In this document: piece by piece, positions 56,653-64,000 of the stretch | Position numbering within the stretch: the first letter of the stretch is position 1 | Layout of the letters: each line of letters opens with the position of its first letter | From: Topomyia yanbarensis | Taxonomy: Eukaryota > Arthropoda > Insecta > Diptera > Culicidae | Reading direction: 5' to 3' | Length of the DNA stretch: 64,000 nucleotides | Assembly (NCBI RefSeq): GCF_030247195.1 | Contig: NC_080672.1 | Span: 371,388,166-371,452,165 of the forward strand | Program-made: the position numbers and the translations under genes | The notes under the pieces: generated by a model | What the model saw: the letters and a program-made list of their open reading frames with translations, nothing else | Databases searched by the model: none | Told to the model about the DNA's origin: nothing

Positions 56653-57914
56653 TTTACGTTGGTGTTTTGTCATGTGTACATAATTCGGAAAATTTATTAT
56701 ATCTTTTTTAAAAGCGAATTATCGATACAATATAAGCGAGAAACTTATGTAAAATTGTATAAGCTTCAACATTGCTTTACAATAGAATCTGTTATTTGAT
56801 ATAATAAAGCTACTATAGCAATGTAACTAGAAAATGCGCTCGGATCGCAATTTTTTACGTAATTTTTTGGTTTTGCGGGTAAAGAGGAAAACACATTCGG
56901 GAAATGTTTTGTATCTAATATGCACCACATACTTCTCAATTCGTCATCTTCGGAACATACTTACTTTATATACATGTACAATGCACTGGATTTTCCCTTC
57001 GACGCCTCCCTTTTTTAAGTCCGTTACTGCATAGGTATTGCTTTATTTTTACTATTTATTTGCATTGGCGTTTAGTGTTCAAAAAAGCATCGGATTAAGT
57101 ACAATTTTTGACCAGTTTTGGAAAAATTTACTACTTTTTGAAAAGGCAATTCAGTAATCTTCACAACGCCGTATAGGTGATCAAAAACGGTTTGCAACTA
57201 CCGGAGCTATAGCAATATTAAGGAATAAGGGAATTTATTTCAAAGTACCTATTTTAAAGATTTATTCTATAAACAATGAAATATTACATAATAATATGGT
57301 CACGGCACGAATATTTTTGAACAGGCTATTTTGCGAATGAAAAAAACTATCCATTTATAAATTGAATAAAAATTAGGCAAAGTAGTAGTTTTAGTTCTGG
57401 AGTACTAATGTAGCCCACAAAACCATATACGTATAGAAAAAAATCATGGGATAAGAGTCATGGGAGACAATTCACAGCCTTACTATTTTTGTAGAAGCTA
57501 AAGTGACGAGACGTCACGGATTAGGCGGGACAATTCCAGATTTCAAGATCTTGTCCAGCATTATAAAACGTCCCGGAAAGGGTCCCGCATTTACCAAAAT
57601 GCTAATTTTGTTCCAAAATTGTACAAAACACTCATAAAAGTTTTGATACGTGCTGCTTAATCTCCGAACTACGCGGAAATGTGCAATTTGAGCCAATTTA
57701 TTCGGATTGTCACGGCGCCATTTTCGGATTCTAATATGAACTAATTCATTAATTCTAACGGAAAGTTCAATACAGATTTCCTTTCTGGACCATTATTAAT
57801 TCAACAACCAGTAAAGTAAAATATCACTTCAGGGTAAATTGATTCGAACAATCTTTCGTCCAGAACCCTTCAATACACTTTTTATTAAGTTATAAGTGTT
57901 TTGTTAAACAAAAA
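56653..57914. other. AT-rich DNA with degenerate MITE end
   Basis: No gene is supported. The GTACTAATGTAGCCCACAAAACC motif region at 57391-57430 is another end of the preceding MITE family, so 56018-57430 may be two overlapping copies. Confidence 0.35.
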
Positions 57915-58269
57915 CCCGTTTTAATCCATCTAGCGGTGCAATTGTGCCTTTCTCATTTATTCAAACTATGTCTCCATGACCGATTATGTTCAATATAATT
58001 GTGATAATGTCTATTACATTCTTAATACACTTTGTACCTACGCACGCTCGCCAGCTACGGTCCTGATGAACTATGTGGGGGTCCTTCTTACTTCCCTAGC
58101 TACGCTCCTGTAAAATTCATAAATCCTATGTCAGTCGAGAGAAAATTAGGTTGACGATTTTCAGAGTGATTATGAGAAAGGCAAAGGCAAAAATTTGCCA
58201 AAACACAAAAAAGTCAATTTTTTCGAGATTTCATAAATTTCGACGTTTTATGCATTTCAAAGACATTTG
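57915..58269 (-). repeat. Hairpin-headed repeat, type B, reversed copies
   Basis: Reads on the minus strand. The tail (AATTGCACCGCTAGATGGAT) is at 57921-57955, and the head region with AACCTAATTTTCTCTCG and GAGAAAGGCA ends near 58190. A second copy's body begins at about 58192 and continues past the 1.49-kb insertion at 59786-59830, where it reads ATTTTTGATGCCAAATGTC on the minus strand. Confidence 0.5.
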
Positions 58270-58274
58270 CGTTG

Positions 58275-58561
58275 CGTTGCGTTGCGTAAGCACGGTATAC
58301 TTCGTAGATTGCAGACTGATGACTCTCATTTCCAGCCAGACTACTTGAGGAGCATTGTTTGGGAATAACAATTGATCCAGTCCAAGCGAGAATTTCGCCT
58401 GAGAGCCACCATTGCGGGCCACGACCATCTTTACCGTAACTTGGGATGAGAAAGGAAGTGTTGATGTGGTACTTACTTAACGGAAGGCCCCGACTCAGTG
58501 ACACTCCCATAAGTACCACGGATTGGGTAGTGGGTGGGTTGTTAGTCAGGATTCGCTTCAA
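58275..58561 (-). CDS. Unrecognised frame b in copy 2 (truncated)
   Basis: Same frame as in copy 1: MGVSLSRGLPLSKYHINTSF, GKDGRGPQWWLSGEILAWTG, ending SAIYEVYRAYATQ at the element end. Function unknown. Confidence 0.3.
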
Positions 58562-58784
58562 GCAAGCGATGCGACTGAGAATATACTTTCGTGCATAAGA
58601 TGTTTGAATAGTTTATTGACTGAAGGATACGTAAATGTTCTAGGCGTTTAAACTCTGGGTAATCGTCTATCGAAATTGTTTCATCGAAAACAACTTGAAC
58701 TCCGAACAGCCGGCTGTCGGGAGTATTGTCGACAATGTAAAATGGACCGCAAACAATGAGTTTAAAAGTGGTATTGTGGAACAT
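58542..58784 (-). CDS. Unrecognised frame a in copy 2 (80 aa)
   Basis: Same 80-residue frame as in copy 1, beginning MFHNTTFKLIVCGPFYIVDN and ending LLEANPD. It overlaps frame b. Retention of both frames in two independent copies suggests the source had them open. Confidence 0.3.
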   Translation of the reverse strand: MFHNTTFKLIVCGPFYIVDNTPDSRLFGVQVVFDETISIDDYPEFKRLEHLRILQSINYSNILCTKVYSQSHRLLEANPD

Positions 58785-59785
58785 TCATAAATTATGTCAC
58801 GCAAAGATTACACAACACTAACTAAGTCTCTGTCATATTACCACGTTATTTTTATTCTTGGTCTAATACGAATCAAATGATTTTAGTTTGTCCTTCATTT
58901 TGTAGTAGCACATTAATGCCGCTACTCGCAAAAGTGTTCATGTTCCATGGAATTTCCTATATACATGGCGCAATCGTGCGTAAAACGGCCGATTGCGTCA
59001 AAGCACATGACGTGCTTCCCTCCCATTTATGTCACAATTAGTCATATCTCTTCCTCCTAATAGCGTGGCAGAATTTATAAATCGTCCTTAAGCATATTGT
59101 GATCCCGTAACTTGAAATTTTCCACCTCGTTCGAGTAAATGCTGCGTTCCTAAACGATATTAATGATGCACGAATCAAACACCCCCCGTTTCCAAATAGT
59201 ACGTACTTATTCTCAGCTCAGTATAATTAACTGATGAGTTAATGGACTAAAAGTAAACCATTATATATGACCATAAATTTTTTTTTATGTTGAAATGATT
59301 GCCGCAAATTGGTAATTGGATTTGAATTGATCTTGCGAATTGTCAATTCTCCACCCCCATACATAATTCAATAGTCATACACTCAGACAAGACCATGCGT
59401 ATTTCCCACACGCATTAAAGACCCAGTGGATTCGTTACCTAGTTGGTCAAATAAACACTAAACAAACAAATAACTTAGTTTGCTCAGTCTAAAGAAATGT
59501 CAGCTCGATTAGCATCAACCGGCGGATACGTGTTCCCTTACAATGCCATCAAATGAAAGTACATTTAAAATTACATACGACAAAATATGTGCAATTCAGA
59601 ATATAACGAAATGAAGATTGCTTAATTATTTGCATTTAAAAAAAAGACCGGAAAAATTAGTTGCATAACCAAGGTGGTTCATTTTCAAAGATAGCACTGC
59701 TGATGAATCACTTTATAAAAATAGGTGATAAGGGACGCGGACGAAAATAGCTGACCACCGCCTTTATGCATTTCAAAGACATTTG

Positions 59786-60194
59786 GCATCAAAAATATAA
59801 ATTCAATTTTTTAATTTTCCTATTCAGTTCCCACTTCTATGAACTCAGGAACCGTCGCACAGTGGCATTACTATATCAAATCCATGGCCAACATTATTTC
59901 ACATGTTTTAAGTTTTTTTATACGAAACCAAGTGATGAAAAATGGTTATTCATGGTTTTAGACAATTTATGACCAAAATATGAAAATATTAAACCTCCTT
60001 GCAGTGTGATGCAAAGCCGAAAATAAACGAATTCCACGAGCATTATTATTTTTCAATGTAAACGTGTTTTAGAGTAATCTATCAGTTTGAGGAAACTTCG
60101 CATTGAGATTAAGTCTGTTTCAACTGTTTTCATAAATTAAAACATTTTGTTTCAAGTTCATATGTTTATTTTGCTTTTCTGGTTTTCTTATAGT
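59786..60194. other. Type B remainder and unrecognised DNA
   Basis: The first ~50 bp continue the interrupted type B repeat. The rest is AT-rich. The last 30 bp form a pyrimidine-rich tract ending TTTTCTTATAG. Confidence 0.35.
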
Positions 60195-60388
60195 AGAAAA
60201 AATGTTCAAGTTTTTGTAAATTCGGCTATAGAAATCTATCCAAGTGATTATCGTATTCAATCTGGATTATTCGCGTTAACACTTGCAATCTGGAGACAAG
60301 GAACTGGAATGAGAAGATTGCATAATTTGGTTGATGCTTCACTTACGTTTCCAAGGCATCTTGTGTACGTTACGTTTCACATTTCAAG
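60195..60388 (+). CDS. Possible exon or coding relic, unrecognised
   Basis: An open segment follows a pyrimidine-rich tract ending TTCTTATAG (acceptor-like) and ends before CATTTCAAG|GTTAGT, a plausible donor. The frame reads NSAIEIYPSDYRIQSGLFAL and FPRHLVYVTFHISR and looks protein-like in codon usage, but I recognise no family. The open frame continues past the donor-like site (VEVIFHTLLYGYQD) until the SINE. It may be a decayed mobile-element protein. Confidence 0.25.
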
Positions 60389-60517
60389 GTTAGTGGAAGT
60401 TATATTTCACACTCTTTTATATGGCTATCAAGATCATAATAGCTCAATTTGGTTAATGGACACAATCGAACAAAAAATAATATGGGGAACTCAATCAAAT
60501 CATTCTTGTCATATAAG

Positions 60518-61050
60518 TTTGAGCTTGAGCTTGTGCGACCACGCCTGGCCACTACCCCGTTATCGATCTGGACTAGCTGAAGTTGTACAGGGAATAAGTA
60601 GACAATTATGCTTGGGAGTAGCGAAACATCTTTCAATGTGCAACTCCTGGTAATCCTAAATTGTTTATTGATCAATACCGGCGCCTGCCAGGCCCTAACG
60701 TAGATCGCGGGAGGAAAGTGAAGGAATGGTTAGTTCGATACTTGCTTTTGCTAGAGGCCGCACTACTGTGCACTCCACAAGTATCACGGGAGGAGGATAT
60801 TTGTTAGTAAGTATAGAAGTTGGATACTACTTCTTCTTTACCGACGCCACAGAGGTGACTTCACTTCTGGACTAGATATTGATCCATCAACTCATGGACC
60901 GGGGACCAACCACTTTACTTCCCTTCCGAAGGAAGACGTCACCACAGATTTTTTCACCTCAGAAAAATCTCAATGACCTTGGCTGGAATTGAACCCAGAT
61001 CAACTGGAATGAGTGGCGGTCGCGCTTACCACTCAACCACCGGCGCCGTC
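60518..61050 (-). mobile_element. tRNA-derived SINE-like element, 533 bp
   Basis: On the minus strand the element starts GACGGCGCCGGTGGTTGAGT and carries an A-box-like TGGTTGAGTGGTAAGC (61024-61039) and a B-box GGTTCAATTCC (60984-60994). These are the internal RNA polymerase III promoter of tRNA-derived SINEs. It ends in a CAAGCT hexamer repeat. A 23-bp direct repeat with two mismatches flanks it (60495-60517 and 61051-61073). The length is unusual for a SINE, so the 3' part may come from a partner LINE. Confidence 0.7.
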
Positions 61051-61073
61051 TCAAATTATTCTTTTCATATAAG

Positions 61074-61675
61074 ATCTTTTAAATAGCCCCAATACTGATT
61101 TTTTTAATTGCATTCTCTTAAATTTGGGCAAAAAGCACGACATTTTCAAACAGCTGTAAAAAACCGAATGGGATTAATTGGGAATGTTTTCTTTGTGGAA
61201 CAGTGAGGGAACACTCCAAATAATATTCCCTTTTAACAGATTTACCCAACATTACCCGATAAGGTACTTTTTTACTAACGAATATGTGGAAAATTGATAA
61301 AAGTGAACACTTTTATAAAACCTACCCAAAAATGACAAAGAAAAGCTAAAATTGACCCCAATTGATTGTAGTTGCTGGAGTTTGCTATGAAAAGCAAGAT
61401 TTTGATTTATATATTGAATTTGGGTAACTAGTTTTTGAGCAATCTGAAAAATTTAGGGATAATCGCTTTCAAGCTAATAATATGTGTAAAAAAATCAAAT
61501 TTCAAATAATTGCGTACAAAAATTCTCAAACGAAAACGATTTTCTTTTTAAGCAAAACGTTAGAGTATGTTTCGAAGAACAATTTAAGCTGAAAATATGG
61601 ACAAATAAACAAAAACAATATTTTTTCTATTTCGGCCAGGATTTGAAGTTAGTTACGCCTCTGTGCGTCGTAGGT
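61074..61675. other. AT-rich DNA, repeat-related
   Basis: Shares TTAATTGGGAATGTTTT with 33958-33975. No gene. Confidence 0.3.
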
Positions 61676-62695
61676 GCACACCAAAAAATATTAATTTTAT
61701 CGTTGACGTAATTGCAAGCATTACAGAATTTAACAAACCTTAATTCACGAAATGACGAAATATAAACGTGCTCCGTTTAATTTTACATGAAACATATACA
61801 TTACATGCGCAATGACATAAAATTACACTTACTGCCATTCAGAACAAACGCTATATGTGGAGTAAAATTACATGATTTACGAAATTCAACGTCATGTAAA
61901 ATTAAAATCAAACTTAAAAGTAAGCTATCTTTAATTATTTTTTTTGCGAATTTCGACTGGTACTATCAAATCAAGAAGGAAATGTTTCGGCTGTGCAGTC
62001 AATACTATAGCGTCGATACTTTTTAACCTACGCCAACGACAGCTTGTTCTGCTACAAAGGCCAGTTTTTTCGTCAAATTTTTGGCACCGCCATGGGGAGC
62101 CCACTGTCTCCGATAATAGCCGATATTGTGATGGAAAATTTGATTGCAAATGTAGCAGCTACACTCAATATTCCAATATACGCAAGTATGTTGACGACCT
62201 AATTCTTATCCTCCCGAAGGACCAAGTTCCAAAAGTCCTTAATATGTTCAACCAATACAATTCACACATCCAGTTTACACAAGAAACTGAAGTAAATGGC
62301 CAACTGCCATTTCTAGACAGCCACTTTTTCAAAAGCACCATCCAGCTAAGCCGATGGTTTTTCCAGCAGGTATTTTGCATAAATTGAATCGTGATGATCT
62401 AATAAATCGACTGATATTTTTCTTTTAGAGTTTTGAAAAGGTTTAAATGGATAATCTGGTGGCAAAGCTGAACACAATTTTTCTTACGCATACTACCAAG
62501 CCTTGAGGTAACTTGAGCCTTAAGAGAGTGAGAAACCTCCCAAAATCCACTGAAAATGAGAACCATCAACCAAGTCAGCAATAACATCATAGTATTGACT
62601 GCACAGCCGAAACATTTCCTTCTTGGTTATTTTTAATGCTTGTATATGTAAAGATCAGGAGACGTAAATTCACACGATTTTTTCTAGGTGTGTGG
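61676..62695. mobile_element. Nested inverted-repeat element enclosing a Penelope-like fragment
   Basis: The outer ends CACACCAAAAAATATTAATT...GACGTAA (61676) and CACACCTAGAAAAAATCGTG...TTTACGTC (opposite strand, near 62690) resemble the small MITE at 4634-4905. Inside them, an exact 36-bp inverted repeat lies at 61973-62008 and 62589-62624 (starting AAGAAGGAAATGTTTCGG). The retroelement fragment is between these arms. Confidence 0.5.
62035..62388 (+). pseudogene. Penelope-like element reverse transcriptase fragment
   Basis: Frame 1 reads YKGQFFRQIFGTAMGSPLSP then IIADIVMENLI (about 62050-62145), the conserved block of Penelope-type reverse transcriptases. After a frameshift near 62184 it reads KYVDDLILILPKDQVPKVLN (about 62184-62243), the catalytic YVDD motif with its typical context, and ETEVNGQLPFLDS, another family hallmark (about 62289-62327). 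It ends in a stop near 62385. The finger region, the C-terminus and the GIY-YIG endonuclease are absent. Penelope-like elements are telomerase-related retroelements. This copy is a dead fragment. Confidence 0.8.
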
Positions 62696-62791
62696 GCCAC
62701 AGTATGGCCAATGTCAAAGCGACTTTGGTGTGTCATTAGTGATTTAGACTGTTACAGTGGTATCAGTTTATATGTGTGGTCGCACTCTTAA

Positions 62792-62999
62792 CCCTCAAAA
62801 AGGCAAGCTATAATTGTGACTTCAAGAAGCATCACTCCTCAGATCCAACGAAATCGTAAGACTCCTTTTTATCATTTTATCAGTGAGAGAATCGAAGCCC
62901 CGAAAACATTCGATCATTTGTACTTCAAATTACAAGTTCATTGAAACTGGAGAACAGTATAATTAGCCGGGCCTCTGAGATCCCTTGCCTTTTTGAGGG
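62792..62999. mobile_element. TTAA-flanked MITE, perfect 16-bp ends, 208 bp
   Basis: TTAA at 62788-62791 and 63000-63003; both ends read CCCTCAAAAAGGCAAG into the element. TTAA duplication with CCCT ends matches piggyBac-type elements. No coding capacity. The perfect ends suggest a relatively recent copy. Confidence 0.75.
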
Positions 63000-63003
63000 T
63001 TAA

Positions 63004-64000
63004 TGCCGTAACTCCGGAAACGGATTCAGATCGATAAAAAATTCAATAGCAGCCAAAAAAAATTTGACCTGACATAAAATCTAGTCGTTTCATGCATTTT
63101 GGTGATATATGGCATCGTAAGTACGAATTCGATTTCTGAAATTTCATGTGGTCCCCTTAAGAAAAAAAATGTCCCGGCTTATGTGGAAATTTCATATGCG
63201 ATCGGAAGGTTCGGTCTATATATTCGGAACCATATAACCGATCCGTACGAAATTTTATAGACATCTATGGCGATTATTTACCTTTCATTTGGGACTAAGT
63301 TTGTGAAGATCGTCCAAACCATCCCCGATAAACTGATGTGAGTTTGTCAATTTTTATAGGTGGCGATTGTTCCGGGGCACTTACGGAATTGTCTATGATG
63401 GTCAATGCGGTCGACGAGACTTCGGTTGGCCGTCAGTGAGCTAGAACTCCTAATGCAAGTTGTTAGATATATTCATTTTAGCGAAATTTTTACCTTTTTG
63501 CCTTCATCGAGGTATTATTTTGAATCGGAATTTTCTATGTGACCGAATGCCACAACCCGCAACACAGGAACCATAAATAGGATCAGAATTAAATTTAATA
63601 GCAGTTTACGGGGTAGTAAAAGCTTTCATTTAAGTTTGGTCCAAACGGTGGAGCCATCTCCGAGAAACCGATGCAATTGTTATTCTAAGTTTGGATACTT
63701 CCGCCTGGGCCGCCGGATCCGGCGATGGTGGCCAATGTGGCCAAAGAGACTTTGAATGACTGTTAGTGAGCTACAACTATAAATCCAAGCAGTTGTGGTG
63801 GCATTTTTGAAAAATATTCACCTTTAAACGTTCATCGCAGTATCCGTTGAAATCGGGATTTTCTGCATGATCAAACTCTTCATCCTGTAATTGCGGAGCT
63901 AGAAGTCAAGCCCACACAAAATTCAATAGCAGCCGATAGAAACGTTGTACCTTTCATTTAAGACTAAGTTTGTGATAATCGGTTCAGAAAATGCCGAGAA
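63004..64000. repeat. Tandem repeat of the CCTTTCATTTNNGACTAAG family
   Basis: At least three related units contain TACCTTTCATTTGGGACTAA or variants (63272, about 63620, 63950), AAAATTCAATAGCAGCC or variants (63040, 63590, 63925), and GGCCAATGTGGCCAAAGAGA or variants (63400, 63730). The period is about 340 bp. The sequence is related to the interiors of type B repeats (GCTGCTATTGAATTTT, ATTTGGGACTAAGTTTG in opposite sense). It continues beyond the window edge. Confidence 0.55.

Larger units (their letters stand above)
58270..59762 (-). mobile_element. Unrecognised retroposed element, copy 2 (1493 bp)
   Basis: Same element as 54642-55968, in the same orientation, inserted in a type B repeat. 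It is flanked by an exact 23-bp direct repeat (58247-58269 and 59763-59785, starting TTTATGCATTTCAAAG). The low-coordinate end carries three GCGTT units against one in copy 1. It has an extra segment of about 150 bp (about 58966-59130, GCGCAATCGTGCGTAAAACG) absent from copy 1. Both frames are retained (58542-58784 and 58275-58561). The different target duplications show two separate insertion events. Confidence 0.65.

Noticed and set aside
60147..60653. Whole 168-codon frame as one gene
   Set aside because: Its last third lies inside the SINE; only the upstream part is kept as a low-confidence candidate.
61944..62387. 147-codon frame taken as an intact gene
   Set aside because: Its first half is out of frame with the conserved MGSPLSP block; only the part from the YVDD motif is in the family's frame.

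Overview
The window is eukaryotic, AT-rich, repeat-packed DNA with no bacterial-style gene layout. It most resembles a culicine mosquito genome (Aedes-like). The reasons are a degenerate RTE-type LINE, half-LINE copies carrying a CCHC zinc-knuckle ORF1, a Penelope-like reverse transcriptase fragment, two tRNA-derived SINEs, several TTAA- or TA-flanked MITEs, long palindromic elements and abundant CCCGGAGGGCCGAG-type repeats with embedded TG runs. The species is inferred and was not tested by any search.

Host-gene signal is sparse. On the minus strand a GC-richer block (43978-47000) ends in a good splice donor, just after a short reading frame that starts with Met (MDRIAMTHQ, 43978-44004). About 40 kb further along the same strand, a 30-nt candidate microexon (3970-3999, ASLNVDCSYT) has a strong acceptor and donor and the same phase. 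I read most of the window as a possible giant first intron of one minus-strand gene filled with transposable elements; this is inference. No other convincing host exon was found, although a candidate exon-like segment lies at 60195-60388.

Layout: 1-4600 is mostly single-copy-looking DNA with one TTAA MITE (1415-1930) and the microexon. 4634-8360 holds a small MITE, a 0.9-kb inverted-terminal element and a 1.8-kb palindrome inserted in a CCATCTTGG repeat array. 9179-12861 is a nearly full-length but broken RTE-like LINE, flanked by a 12-bp target duplication and interrupted by a 409-bp fold-back insertion. 12885-24500 holds tandem repeats, a CATGAAC/GTGACTAA repeat field, a TTAA MITE and a 4.6-kb TA-flanked, pogo-like inverted-repeat shell with nested repeats. 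26700-36450 holds two half-LINE (ORF1-only) copies, a 5'-truncated relative, a pogo-like element and nested hairpin-headed repeats. 36450-43970 is repeats, a SINE, a T-rich tract and a 989-bp TA-flanked element with seven subterminal motifs. 48142-54177 is one inverted-repeat element split by a 5.1-kb insertion. 54615-59785 contains two copies of an unrecognised 1.3-1.5-kb retroposed element with 27- and 23-bp target duplications. 60495-63003 holds a 533-bp SINE, the Penelope-like fragment and a TTAA MITE. The last 0.7 kb is a tandem repeat.

The genes do not form a pathway. What links them is mobilisation: LINE-type target-primed insertion, TTAA/TA cut-and-paste MITEs, and repeated nesting of one element in another.
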